Part shown: piece by piece, positions 11,245 through 21,725 of the stretch
How the letters are laid out: each line of letters begins with the position of its first letter
Numbering within the stretch: the first letter of the stretch is position 1
NCBI RefSeq assembly: GCF_964656455.1
Contig: NC_135726.1
Location: forward strand, 33,943,930 to 34,007,929
From: Halichoerus grypus
Taxonomy: Eukaryota > Chordata > Mammalia > Carnivora > Phocidae
DNA length: 64,000 nt
Direction: 5' to 3'
The notes under the pieces: model-generated
Database searches by the model: none
What the model was told of the DNA's origin: nothing
What the model saw: only the letters and a program-made list of their open reading frames with translations
Program-made: the position numbers and the translations under genes

Positions 11245-11900
11245 GCTACGCCAAATCCTAGTTGATACAAGAGCCATGTATGTGCAGGGCCCTGGCCTCT
11301 GCACTGGGGATAAAATGGAGAGCCAAACCAGAGGCAGCCTCCGCCCTCCTGAAGCTTCTGGTCGGGTGGAGGCAAGAGACAATTAGAAAAGCATGTGCAG
11401 GGGCGCCTGGGTGGCTCAGTCGGTTGAGCGGCTGCCTTCGACTCAGGTCATGATCCTGGGGTCCTGGGATCGAGCCCCACGTCCGGCTCCCTGCTCAGCG
11501 GAGAGCCTGCTTCTCCCTCTCCCTCTGCCTTACTTGTGCTCTCTATCTCTCTGTCAAATAAATAAATAAAATCTTTAAAAAAAAAAAAGAAAGAAAAGCA
11601 TGTGCAGAAGTGAAAAATTACAAATATGCCAGGAGGGTGGACAGTCCAGGGACTTGACCTCATCAGGGTGCAGAAGAATCCCGAGGAAGCCCCGTGTGAC
11701 CAGCGGTCTGACGGATGAGAGGATTTTCCAGGAGGTGGAGGGGTGAAGCCTGGTCCAGGGTAAGGAAATAGCCTGTGGCAGGAGCGACGGTGGCAGAAAG
11801 GAAAAGTAGAAGAGGACCAGGAAGCACGAGACAGAGCTGGGACAGCATGGTGGGAGGCGAGGTGGGGGCCAGAGCAATGGGCCACGGCAAGTTCAGTCTT
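11245..11900 (+). repeat. Ancient interspersed repeat split by a SINE
   Basis: The left part has 'GGCCTCTGCACTGGGGATAA' and a decayed 'CTCCTGAAGCTTCTGG'. The right part, after the SINE, has 'ATGAGAGGATTTTCCAGGAG' and 'AATAGCCTGTGGCAGGAG'. Same uncertain family as the copy at 1,826. The SINE at 11,401 inserted into it with a perfect duplication. Confidence 0.5.
11401..11591 (+). mobile_element. CAN SINE with perfect 16-bp target-site duplication
   Basis: Complete head, B-box-like GATCGAGCC, CT-rich part and A-tail. AGAAAAGCATGTGCAG is found at 11,385-11,400 and again at 11,592-11,607. CpG-containing consensus positions are well kept, so this looks like one of the younger insertions. Confidence 0.96.
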
Positions 11901-12039
11901 GCTCCTATTGTCCATCCATAGACAATAATGCACAGAAGGTGCCCAGCACAGAGCCGCTCATGGTTAGTGCTTTCTCTGTGGTTCTTGCCATTGTGTGGTT
12001 AACAAAAAATCGTATTTGCTGTTTAAAACCACAGATATC

Positions 12040-12242
12040 GGGCGCCTGGGTGGCTCAGTTGTTAAGCGTCTGCCTTCGGCTCAGGTCATGGTCCCAGGGT
12101 CCTGGGATCGAGTCCCACATCGGGCTCCCTGCTCTGCGGGAAGCCTGCTTCTCCCTTTCCCGCTCCCCCTGCTTGTGTTCCTGCTCTCGCTATGTCTCTC
12201 TCTGTCAAATAAATAAATAAAATCTTTAAAAAAATAAAAAAT
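12040..12242 (+). mobile_element. CAN SINE with perfect 15-bp target-site duplication
   Basis: Complete element from GGGCGCCTGGGTGGCTCAGT to its A-rich tail. AAAACCACAGATATC is present at 12,025-12,039 and 12,243-12,257. It shares the head and tail type of the 2,672 and 11,401 copies. Confidence 0.96.
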
Positions 12243-12254
12243 AAAACCACAGAT

Positions 12255-12600
12255 ATCAGCATGTCCATAACAGCAAAAACATGGACACAACCTAAATGCC
12301 CACTGATGGATGAATGGATAAAGAGAATGCAGTAGATAGACACAGCGGGATGTGACTCAGCCATGAGAAAGAAGGAAATCCTGCCCTTTGCAACAACATG
12401 GATGGATCTTGAAGACATTACGCTAAGTGAAATAAGTCACACAGAGAAGGACAAATACTGTATGATCTCACTTATATGTGCAATCTGAAAAAAAGAAAGG
12501 CCAAACTCATAGGCACAAAGAACAGATTCGTGGTTGCCAAAGGCAGGGGTGGGGGCAGGAGTAACATGGGGGAAGGTCAAAAGGCATTAAAAAGAAAAAA
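12255..12600 (+). mobile_element. Old L1 3' end (ORF2 C-terminus and 3' UTR)
   Basis: It contains 'AAATGCCCACTGATGGATGA', 'TTTGCAACAACATGGATGGA' and 'TATGATCTCACTTATATGTG', the well-known end of L1 ORF2 and start of the 3' UTR. Later 'TTCGTGGTTGCCAAAGGCAG' is also L1M-like. No intact frame remains. Confidence 0.85.
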
Positions 12601-12639
12601 AATGTTTTCAAACACACCAGGGCTATATCCAACAGAGGG

Positions 12640-13310
12640 GCTACAACAAAAACGAAGCTATCACTGTTGGTGAGGTTGTGGGGCAACTGAACTCTCCGAC
12701 ATAAGCAGGCGTGTAAATTGTTACAACCACTAGGGAAGACTGGATACAGATCCCCTATTCCAGATCCCCTGACCCAGCCGTTCCACTCCCGATAGAAATC
12801 CATGTGTGTGGTCACCAAAAGCATGGACCAAAAGGCATATGCACGATATGTAAATAACAGCCCCAAACTGGAAACCACCCAAATGCCCATTAGGAGTAAA
12901 ACAGATAAAGTGGGATACAGTCACGTAATGAAACGCCACACAGCAACGAGACCAAAGGTATGCAGCGGCACACGACACGATGAGCCTCACAAAGAGCAGT
13001 GAGGTGAAGAGGCCGGACACAGAGGACCGCATGCAGTGTGGCCCCACTGATGGGTGGAACAGAGCCAGGCAAAGGCCTTCTATGCCCTTAGAAGTCAGGA
13101 CAGTGGTTCTCCTTGGGGAAGGAGGTCAGGAGCAGGGTTTCTGAGTACTGGCTGTGCTCTACTTTTTGGCCAGAGAGCTAGTAACAAATGCATCATATTA
13201 TACACCCATTATAAATTATGGATTCATCAAATGATGCACATATGATATGTGCCCTGTTCACTCTGTATGTCTCGTTTAATACGTATGGTTGAGTAAAATG
13301 CAGCAGAGCC
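12640..13310 (+). mobile_element. Second old L1M 3' end
   Basis: A separate L1 fragment restarts here in the ORF2 C-terminal part ('CTATCACTGTTGGTGAGGTT', 'CCGTTCCACTCCCGATAG'-like) and runs into an L1M 3' UTR ('AGAAGTCAGGACAGTGGTTC', 'GATGCACATATGATATGTGC'). It repeats material already present at 12,255-12,600, so it is another insertion, not a continuation. Confidence 0.75.
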
Positions 13311-14265
13311 TCTGGCAGGGAATGGCTCCCACTGAACCGCAGCTGGGCTGTTTGCTGTGCATTTCGAGAGGTCTGGATGGCGAATGGGAGAGGGCGTCGG
13401 GAGAGCCCCCCGGCCAGAAGAGTAAGGGAGAACACAGGGAGCTCTCAAACAGCAGGGTGCAGGGCAGGGAAAAGAGGGAAGTGGAGATAGTGCAGGGGAG
13501 GAGCAGGGAGACGCCCTGGGAAGGCCCTTGGTTATTTTGCAGGGTTGGCGAAAAATCTGGTGTGCAGTCCACAGTGTGACCTTTTCTCCTGACGCAGCGG
13601 ATGAGCCCTCACTCGTGAACGTGGGTGAGATTGGCATTTTTTTTAAGAAACTGGACACTGACCAAGGTGCGGAGCTTCTTCAGGGATCCCCAAGGTGCAA
13701 ATGCAGAAGAAAGAGCCAAGGCCAAAACCAACCGTGAGAAAGTGAGGCCTCTGGGAATCGGCTCAAACCCTGGGAAGAGCTTTGGACTCCTCAGAGCAGA
13801 GTGGGGTTCAAGCCTTGTGTGGACCTCAGAGATCAGACGCCCCTCCCCGACAGTAGGTGACACAGCTTTGAGCTGCCTCTCTTGGGTGACAGGGGTTGGA
13901 GGTGAGTCACTGGCTGGGAGAGGGCTCGGTTTGGAAAACTTGAAAAGCCCCGGGCAGTGGGATATTTTGGTCCTCTCAGTGCTTCTGAGTCACCCACCTG
14001 CCACTGGCCAGACCCCCGCCCTTGCCACCAGGGGTGCAGCTCTCCCAGGTGAAGCAGAGGCCCAAGATGGAGCTGCGGTTGGGAGCTCAGGCCCTTGGGC
14101 AAACCTGCACTAGGGGTTGAGAAGAACCCAGATCGCAGCAGCAGGCTGCAGCACCCCTGCATTTCTGAGGACCCCTTTAGCAAGAAGGGACCCAGACCGC
14201 CCCCTGCATCCCACCCCTAGACAACTGACGGCGGCCTGGTTGGTGTTCGCTTGCCCGATGTGCTT
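13311..14265. other. Unassigned sequence
   Basis: No repeat or gene was recognised. A 162-codon frame at 13,625-14,113 (+) has overlapping frames on the other strand, and its product has no recognisable features. I regard it as chance. Confidence 0.35.
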
Positions 14266-14408
14266 TAGACTTTCTTTCCTTCTGTCTTTTCTCTACTTTT
14301 CTTTCTTTCCCTTCTCTTTCTTTTCTTTCTTCTCTCCTTCCTTCTTCTCACTTTGCCTCTCTCCCCGCTCTGCTTCCTTGTTCCCTCTCACCCTTTCTTT
14401 CTTTCTTC
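14266..14408. repeat. CT-rich low-complexity tract
   Basis: About 140 bp of almost pure pyrimidine on the plus strand (TTTCTTTC, CTTCCTTC units), ending just before an AT-rich stretch. Confidence 0.9.
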
Positions 14409-14582
14409 AAACTTAAAAATTTTATCAAAATAAATACCAAAAATTACCCAAAAGAATAAGGAAGAAAATAAAAACATCTAAACTCCCACACTTCCTGAGA
14501 TAATTACCGTTTTACGGGAAATCTTTTTGTTTTGAAAACAGACTTGTTTTAAAGTAAACTCTTTATTTATTTATTTACTTAC

Positions 14583-16161
14583 TTTTTTTTTTGACAGAAT
14601 ACCAAACTATATTTACTGTTTACAGTAGCAAAGGACAACAAATAATGTACAAATTGGTGAATAAACAGAGCCAGCAGACATCCCACCCACGCCCGAACAG
14701 CAGAACACAAAGGAAATGCGAACACCTTCAGCAAGATTCCAGGCAAGCAAGAGATGACGGTCATGGTCACGTTCTGTGACTAGAACAAGGCAGCAGTGGG
14801 TCCATACACGAAGACAGGAGGAAAACTATCAGTTTAATTGGTACGGATCCTAAAACATCTCACAGAACCGAAATCACGTACTAAAGCGTAAGTCCCATAC
14901 CTATTTGGAAAGCAGCACAGCCCAAATCCGTGAGGGTGACACGGAGTCACCTTTCCATGAACTCCATGGGTAACACACTTTGAAGCAGGCCTTTCACACA
15001 AAAACAAGTGCAAATTCAGCAATACTGAATCTTGCTTTTTTATAGAGACCATAATTACTCAGAGGAGGAGAAATGTGAGGCCACAGCACTATGACCAAGT
15101 GAGACATGCAGGGACTGCTTTCATTTCTGTTAAGGGGAAAGGCCTGTTTCTGTGGTCCCAGGTGCCAGGCAGTGGGTGCTGATGCCTAGGGCCACGTTAC
15201 TGAAGGACCTGCTTATTTTCCTTTTCACCTTTTAAAAAGCATTCCAGTATTTTCCCTTCAACTTTACCATATCCTGAAATGCAATATTTAGCATTTAAAA
15301 AACCTATGCTTATACAAAATCGTGAAAGTTTGTCTCCCATCCCCAAACCGCCCCCAAAACTTGTCCAACAGAAGCACCCCCACTGTGGTCCCGTGAGCTC
15401 TCGACTGGAATAAGCAGTGGGCGGGCGGGGATCAACCCCTGGGGTCAGATCCCCATCTAGACTAAAAGTGGACATTCAGACCACAAGTTTGGGGGCAAAG
15501 TTAGAGGGGAGAAAAAAACAAAAATGAAAGCAAAAACAAACCCCCAAACCCTCACAACTCATTTCACCCCAACAAAGACAAGTGTGACTGGCCCGCTTCC
15601 AGCTGCAGGCTCCCCCCTGGCAGGCAGAGTTCTGAGTTGCCCTCGCAAAATGTCACAGAGAAGGAAGTAATTTTGGTGACTGTCCTCGGGTTTTTGCAGG
15701 CTCCTTTGGGATGGGTACAGTCACGTGTTCACCCTTTAGCAGATGTAAGAACGCCAACACAGAGGGGACGACAGTCCCTGTTGAGGTGGTGCCCTTAGAG
15801 ACAGCCGCTCTCCCTCGAGCCCCCCGCCCGCCCCTGGAACACGTCGATGGTGTCTTCGTCCTCCATCTCCGGCTGTGCAGGGGTGTCGGTTTCGTTAACT
15901 GGCTGCCCATCAAACCTGAGTCTAATCTGTCTCAAGGACCGGCCCTGCCTCTCCCAGTACGCCTTCCTCAGCTTGCTAGCGGGGTGTGTCTCTTGATTTT
16001 GAACTGGACCACGGAGCCGGCCTGCCCGGCCACCCTCAGGTTGATGTGGTCGTTCTCTGTCTTCACACCCTCCTCGGGCTTCTCCTCGGGAGGCGGCGGG
16101 GAAGCGGGAACCCCCGGAGCCGGCGAGTCACGCCCGGGGCCCGCCGCTCTCCCGCCGCAGC
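14583..16161 (-). pseudogene. SUMO3P: SUMO3 processed pseudogene
   Basis: The minus strand encodes a degraded SUMO-2/3 protein between about 16,093 and 15,785. Visible pieces include the N-terminal [13 protein letters not shown] (a single N before DHINL, as in SUMO3, unlike NND in SUMO2), [17 protein letters not shown]-like, NETDTPAQ and [12 protein letters not shown]. The part after DVFQ aligns better with the SUMO3 tail than with SUMO2. There are no introns. Upstream is a GC-rich stretch like a 5' UTR, downstream is about 1.2 kb of presumed 3' UTR, and a poly-A appears as a T10 run at 14,583-14,592. The ATG has become CCT (16,091-16,093). One base is missing in the Leu-Ser-Lys codons near 15,978, which shifts the frame. 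The conserved C-terminal Gln-Gln-Gln-Thr is also altered. It cannot make a functional modifier. SUMO3 as the parent is inferred from memory of the protein; I could not compare the UTR. Confidence 0.88.
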
Positions 16162-16164
16162 TCT

Positions 16165-16297
16165 TACTTATTTAATGCAGGTGCCACACCCAGAGTGGAG
16201 CCCAACGTGGGGCTTGAACTCACGACCCTGAGACCAAGACCTGCGCCAAGATCAAGAGTCGGACGCTTAACTGACTGAGCCATCCAGGCGCCCCAAA
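16165..16297 (-). mobile_element. CAN SINE fragment next to the SUMO3 retrocopy
   Basis: Reversed, it has the tRNA head and middle ('GGGGCGCCTGGATGGCTCAG', 'TCTTGATCTTGGCGCAGG'), but its right tail is missing. A simple TTTATTTATTTACTTA stretch lies on the other side of the retrocopy at 14,560-14,582. This suggests the retrocopy landed in or at the tail of this SINE. Confidence 0.75.
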
Positions 16298-16373
16298 ACT
16301 TTTTATTTTAGAATAGATTTGCATTGGCAGAAAATGTGCAGAGAGTACAGACAGCCCCCCCCAAAAACTCCCC

Positions 16374-16769
16374 TGTCTTAGTTTGGGTTGCTATAAACAA
16401 AAATACCACAGATGGGGTGGCTTAAACAACAAAACTTCACTTCTCACGGTGCTGGGGGCTGGGGAGCCCCAGGTCAAGGGGCCAGCAGATCCAATGACCA
16501 GTGACAACCTGCTTCCTGGTTTGCAAATGGCCACCTTCTCCTTGTATCCTCACTCAGCAGAGAGAAGACAGCAGGACACAGCTGTCTTATCAGGGCATTC
16601 ATCCCATTTATCAGGGCATTCTTATCAGGGCATTCATCCCATTTCCAAGGGCCCTCCCCTCATGACCGACTTACCTTCCAAAGGCCCCACCTCCTAACAC
16701 CATCACCTTGGGGGCTAGGATATCAACAAATGAATTTGGGGGCTAGATAGGAACATTCAGTCCCTGACA
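16374..16769 (-). mobile_element. MLT1-type LTR, minus strand
   Basis: It starts TGTCTTAGTTTGGGTTGCTA, contains 'GATGGGGTGGCTTAAACAAC' and 'CCACCTCCTAACACCATCAC', and ends 'ATTCAGTCCCTGACA'. This is the reverse complement of an MLT1 LTR, 396 bp long. A local tandem duplication of 'TTATCAGGGCATTCATCCCA' at 16,585-16,645 has lengthened it. Confidence 0.85.
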
Positions 16770-16882
16770 CCTCCACAAGCCATTTCTCCTATTATTATTA
16801 ACATCTCAGGTATGTGTGATACATTTGTTACAACTAATGAACCAATACTGACACATTATTATTAACCGAAGCCTATACTTTA

Positions 16883-16940
16883 CTCAGATTTCCTTCGTTT
16901 TACCTAATGTCCTCAGATTTCCTTCGTTTTACCTAATGTC
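16883..16940. repeat. Tandem duplication, 29-bp unit, two copies
   Basis: Two copies of a unit beginning CTCAGATTTCCTTCGTTTTA follow each other directly, at 16,883 and 16,912. They are identical over their length as read. It is a small local duplication inside the old L1 fragment. Confidence 0.9.
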
Positions 16941-17150
16941 CTGTTACCGGTCAAGGAGCCCACCTAGGGCGTCACTTGACATTTGGTCTTCACGTCCAAA
17001 GGCTCCCCAAGGCCCCTCTATGGCTGTGTCAGTTTCTCAAACTTCCCTTGTTTTTGACGACCTTGAAAGTTTTGAAAACTGGTCATATATTTTACACAAT
17101 GTCTCTCAATTGGGATTTGCTTTATGTTTTCCTCACGATTAGACTGAGGG

Positions 17151-18516
17151 TATGAGGCAGGGTTGGGCCCCTCTGGAAGAGGTGGCCTCTCGTATGTGGG
17201 GGAAATGCCAGGCCTGGCCTTCCCCTTAAGCAGAGGGGCTGGTCTGGCCCCTACAGGCCCTCCTGGCATGAGATTGACTTCCCAGGCCAGCAAAGATGAG
17301 GAAAGAGGATGCAGCCAGGCTGGGGGTCCTCCAAGGTAATGTCCACCCCCAGGCTTCCTTCCTAAATGACTCCAGCTCATGGTCTGAAGTTGATTATTAA
17401 AAGCTATGACCAGCGTGTCTGCAGCCCTTCAGAGTTTAGTAATAGTCTTTAGACTATTATTCATAACAAAATGGATCACTAGAAGAGCTGCTCCAGGGCC
17501 AACCTATTGTTAGTAGCCCTGGAGTAGCCTGGTATCATGCCCATTTCACAGATGGGAAACAGCTTCACTGAGGTTAAATGACCTGCCCAGTCACAAGGCT
17601 GAGAAGTGAGAAAACAGAGAGGTAAAACCAGATCTGTCCTAACTGCGTTCCAGTGTTCCTCTCTTACCCTGCCATCCGCCTGCACTGATTTACAACCCTG
17701 CTCTCACTTACACAGGTGAAGAAACCAAGGCGCATGGAGGAGAGGCGCCTCGGCGCTCAGAGGCCCAGCCTGTCATCACCCGGCAGAACTTGGACCAAAG
17801 CCCAGGTGTCCTGATCTGCCCAGGGCCAGCGGGGAGCAGGGCTGGTATTGGGGCCCTGGGGTGCGGCCTGAGGAGCACTTCACAAGCAGCCCAGCCAGGT
17901 GGCATTTCAGAGGGAGGGTGTGTGTGGGCAGAGTCTTGCCCAGGTTCTGGGGCCCCGTGGGGTTGGCGTCCCGTGCAGGGTTGCCCCCAGACCTCTGCAG
18001 GAGTACAGGGGTCAGAAAGGACTTCCAGGATGGCCACTCGCTGGATGCTAGACAGCCTGGAGGCTCCAGTCCTCGGGGGTTCCTCGACGCAGCCCCAAGC
18101 CTGGCCTAAGGCAGTTGCTCAAAGGACAGAGAAGGAAGGAATACGTCAGTCCAGAGCAACACCCCATCCCCGGGGCTGAAATGCCATCTGTACTGGCCCT
18201 GGGGTGCCACCAATCTGGCCTTTCTCCCAGAGATGGGACACTCACTTCCCACTCCCGGAGCACCTCCCTTCAGCTTTTGGACTCTCCTATCTCTTAACAT
18301 ACAAGTTTCCCTTCAACGGAACAAAAACCTCCTCCCTTTGGCAGCAGTTCAACTTTCTGGGCCACACAGAACAGAAGGACTTTCTTCACTTCTCTTAATA
18401 TTCAACGGGGTGACCCCACTGCACCCCAAACGGCCTCCACTTCATCTCCAGCCCCACTTCCCCCGGGGCCCTGCCCTTCCCCTGCCCTCCCACCCCCTTC
18501 CCCGTCCTGTTCCACC
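17151..18516. other. Mostly unassigned; MIR-like stretch at 17,520-17,640
   Basis: A decayed reversed MIR is suggested by 'GCCCATTTCACAGATGGGAA', 'CTGAGGTTAAATGACCTGCC' and 'CAGTCACAAGGCTGAGAAGT'. The rest, including GC-rich sequence at 17,750-18,260, shows no recognisable feature. Open frames here overlap and look spurious. Confidence 0.45.
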
Positions 18517-18916
18517 TGTGATGGGTTGAATTGTGTCTCCCCAAATCCATATGTTGACGTCCTAACCCCCAGTACCTCAGAATGTGACCTTGTTTGGAAA
18601 CAGGGCCAACACAGATGTAACAAGGCAGTAGGGTGGGTCCTAATCCAGTATGGCTGGTGTCCTTAGCAAAAGGGGAAATTTGGACACAGACGTAGATGTG
18701 CACAGAGGGAAGACGATGTGAAGACACAGGAGAAGATGACCATCTGTGAACCAAGGAGAGAGGCTTGATCCTTCCTCCCAGACTTCAGAAGGAACCAACC
18801 CTGCCAACAGCTTGACCTTGGACTTCCAGCCTCCAGAACCCTGAGACAATATATTTCTGTCATGTAAGCTGCCCAGTCTCTGGGCCTTTGTTACTGCAGC
18901 CCTAGCAAATGAATAT
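18517..18916 (+). mobile_element. MLT1A-like MaLR LTR
   Basis: It begins TGTGATGGGTTGAATTGTGT, has 'CATATGTTGACGTCCTAACC', 'TAATCCAGTATGGCTGGTGT' and 'GGACTTCCAGCCTCCAGAAC', and ends with 'GCAGCCCTAGCAAATGAATA'. This is a nearly full solo LTR of about 400 bp. Divergence is modest for the family. Confidence 0.9.
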
Positions 18917-18929
18917 GCCCCCCGGCCCC

Positions 18930-19504
18930 TTTTCATTCATTCAAAAATACTGAGCCCTTGACCTGTGCTAGGGATAAAGCAGTGAAGATTCACAGAAGTC
19001 TTCATGGGGCGTACACCCTGGTGGAGGGAAAAGACCAGCGGATAATGAATACCTGAAGATAGGAGAATTCTACACTGTGGTAAGAGCTGAGACAGAAACA
19101 GACATGGGCTCCTTTGACTCTTCAGCTATTCTCTGCTCCCATCAGCCTTTTCCCTTCTTCCTAGAGAAGGACTCAGGCCTCTGTCCTAAGAAGGTCTTTG
19201 CTCAACCTTGCTGTACTCCCCCACCTGTCCACCTGTCCTCCATTCTGTTGCTGGAGAAAACTTTGAAAGGGTACCCTCCACCCCTGCCCCCCTCAGCTCT
19301 CCTGCACCCCTAACCTCAGAGACTAGCAGCGACCTCCAAGAGCCCCCCAAACCACTCTTCAGCCACCCCTATGTCCCTGCCAACCTCCATCTTCCCACAG
19401 TCTCTGCTGCCTTCCTGGACTCATGTCCCCTCTCGACTGCCAGGACCCTGCCCTCTCCCCTCCTCTTCTCCATTGCCACCTTCTTCCTCTGCTCCCACTC
19501 CTTT
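18930..19504 (+). repeat. Ancient interspersed repeat fragment, then unassigned DNA
   Basis: The first ~165 bp ('TTCATTCATTCAAAAATACT', 'ACCTGTGCTAGGGATAAAGC') is like the start of the uncertain family at 1,826. From about 19,100 to 19,504 nothing is recognisable; this part is CT-rich. Confidence 0.45.
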
Positions 19505-19890
19505 AACGTTTCATTGGGAAGAATTTCAATCCTACAGAATAGTTGCAAGAACAGGACAATAAATACCCCTGTATCTTTCATCCAAATTCACCAGTTGTTA
19601 ACATTTTGCCACTTTGCTTTATCTCTATGTGTATATACCTGGTAGGATTAGCTGCTGAACCGTTGGACAGGAAGTTGGAGCCATCATGACCCATTGTCCT
19701 GAAATATTTCAGCTGACTCTCCTAAGAGCAGAGCACTCTCTTACGTGACTACGGTTTAAATAGTAAGGAAATTTTACATTGATACACTACCATTACTATG
19801 ATGTAAAATACAGTCCATACTCAAATCCCATCAATTACCCTAATTAATGTCCTTTGAAGCATTTTTTTTTTTTCCCAATCCAAGAGCCAA
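19505..19890 (-). mobile_element. Old L1M-type 3' region, minus strand
   Basis: 'CCAGTTGTTAACATTTTGCC', 'ATGACCCATTGTCCTGAAAT' and 'TTTTACATTGATACACTACC' match the antisense L1M-type sequence seen also at 16,298 and 50,740. There is a run of T near its right end. Confidence 0.65.
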
Positions 19891-21103
19891 CCTGGAATCT
19901 CGCACTGCACTGAGTCGTCATACCCTCCACCTCAGAAAGCCACCGTTTCCAAGCCTGCCTGCCCTTGGGTCATCACCTCTCTGTGGCTGGCTCAGGGTTG
20001 GCATCTACACCACCATTTCCAGCCTCTTTTGGTTGTTTCCTCCTCCCTGCACTGCCAGCTTCTCTGGAGCAGGGATTCTAGTCCATCTCTTTATCCTCTG
20101 TGCCAGGCCCAGTGCACAGTGAGTGCACCATGGAAGCGTGGGGAAAACCCTCCACCGCAGTCAGCTAGACCTGACTTAAACTGTGGCTCCACCAGCCTCT
20201 GCTGCTGGGACCTCCTCAGGTTCTTTCACAGTTGCTGTGAGCAGATAATACAACCTACCTTGCAGGGCTACTGTGAGAATCTCCTTAGGTACTGTCTGGC
20301 ACACAGCCTGCCTGGAAGGAGGAAGGGAGCAGGGCAGAGGAAGGACTGATTGTCTGTGATGTCCAGTAGAGCTCAAAATGGAGGAGGGCAATGGGGCACC
20401 GACCCTGGGCTCCTGGACTCTCCCCGCTCCCTGGCTCTAAGCAGTCTGACCCTCCCTGGCTTGGTGAAGAGGGAGACTCATGTGAAGGAAAGCACCTTTA
20501 ATACACGAAAAATCAAGCTGGTCTGGAGCTGGCTCCCAAGATGGAGAGGCAGGATTCAAGCACCTTGGCAAGAGATCCAGCCCATCATCTTGACCAGACA
20601 CTTCATGAATATGATAACCTGGCAGTAAATTAGCCCAGCTAGAGAACATCCCCTACCTCCCCACAGAAGAAATGATCGGGGATCCCATCAGCCTAGGGCC
20701 TCTCCAAAACCTCCATCAGGGCTGCGATGGGGGTCTGACGCTTCCCGCAGTAGGAAGCACTGGCTGCCCCAGGAACACATTTGTTAATATCAGATTCCAG
20801 AGCAATGGATCCAATTTAGCTGCGGAGCATTGACAGCAAGGCCTGGCCACCAGCCAGCACCCCTCGGGAGGCTCCGAGCCTGCCATTCCGTTGTCCACGG
20901 AGATAGAGTTGCTAAGGACTCACTGTGCGCATCCAGCCCCCTTGTGCCTTCCAAGCAGCTGGGGAGGGAGAGGAAGTGACCAGCGTTCACTGGTAACACA
21001 ACCTTTGTTCCCTGCAGACTGGTCTCTCTGCCCACTTCTCCAAAACAGATTGCCACGGGCGCCTGGTGGCAGGAAGTTGAAGGCTCTCTGTCTGCAGAAG
21101 GAG
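19891..21103. other. Mostly unassigned; weak MIR at 20,165-20,310
   Basis: 'GACTTAAACTGTGGCTCCAC' with 'AACCTACCTTGCAGGGCTAC' and 'TACTGTCTGGCACACA' suggests a decayed plus-strand MIR. Other parts hold nothing recognisable. Confidence 0.4.
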
Positions 21104-21295
21104 TAACATTTCTGCCTAATGCTAAGGGACACACATACACTCATGCTCCCCACAAACACACACACACACGGACTAACATTTCCGCCTAATGCTAAGGGAC
21201 ACACATACACTCATGCTCCCCCCAAACACACACACACACGGACTAACATTTCCGCCTAATGCTAAGGGACACACATACACTCATGCTCCCCCCAA

Positions 21296-21327
<32 letters not shown>

Positions 21328-21330
21328 GTG
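21104..21330. repeat. Minisatellite, 70-bp unit, about three copies, with (CA)n
   Basis: Units start TAACATTTCYGCCTAATGCT at 21,104, 21,174 and 21,244. Each unit contains an internal (AC)n run; the third expands to a longer (CA)n of about 30 bp at the end. Copies two and three are nearly identical, while copy one differs at two sites as read. The overlapping open frames here only reflect the repeat. Confidence 0.95.
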
Positions 21331-21534
21331 TGCATGCACACCATGCCACTCTCTGGCATTGGACTTCCATCATGCTCTCCGCTTGGAAATCACAGGCTCT
21401 CAGAGCAGGCAGAGTATCTAGTCCAACCCTCATTGTCCAGAGAGGGGCAGGGACTTGGCAAAGAGGTCAACCAGCAAAGCAGCTTTCTGACCCCAGTGCA
21501 TTCCACTGCAAATCAGTAATATGTATTAATGATA
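21331..21534. other. Unassigned sequence
   Basis: No recognisable feature was seen. Confidence 0.3.
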
Positions 21535-21725
21535 ATAGTAACCTTATGTTTACTGGGTGCCTAATTTAAACCAGATTCTTTTGATGGGTATTTGAAATAC
21601 AGTTGTCCTTTTAAATTAATGGTCAAAATAACTCGAGGCTTGGCAAGGTTAAGTACTTTGCCCAAAGCCACATATTTAATACATGACAAAGCTGGGAATC
21701 AAACTCAGGTCAACCTGGTATCAAA
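21535..21725 (-). mobile_element. MIR SINE, minus strand
   Basis: 'GGCAAGGTTAAGTACTTTGC', 'CCAAAGCCACATATTTAATA' and 'GCTGGGAATCAAACTCAGGT' are the reversed MIR core. Degenerate but clear. Confidence 0.75.

Larger units (their letters stand above)
16298..17150 (-). mobile_element. Old L1M-type 3' region, split by an MLT1 LTR
   Basis: The left part ('TGCATTGGCAGAAAATGTGC') and the right part ('GTTTTTGACGACCTTGAAAG', 'AACTGGTCATATATTTTACA', 'CAATGTCTCTCAATTGGGAT') match an antisense L1M-type sequence that I also see at 19,505 and 50,740. The MLT1 LTR at 16,374 interrupts it. Confidence 0.65.

Noticed and set aside
15711..16175. 154-codon plus-strand frame as a possible gene
   Set aside because: It is the antisense shadow of the SUMO3 pseudogene and reads into a SINE.
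21104..21330. CRISPR-like array
   Set aside because: The repeats are directly adjacent without unique spacers, and this is a mammalian genome.
21189..21569. Histidine/threonine-rich repetitive protein
   Set aside because: It is only the translation of the 70-bp minisatellite and its CA runs.
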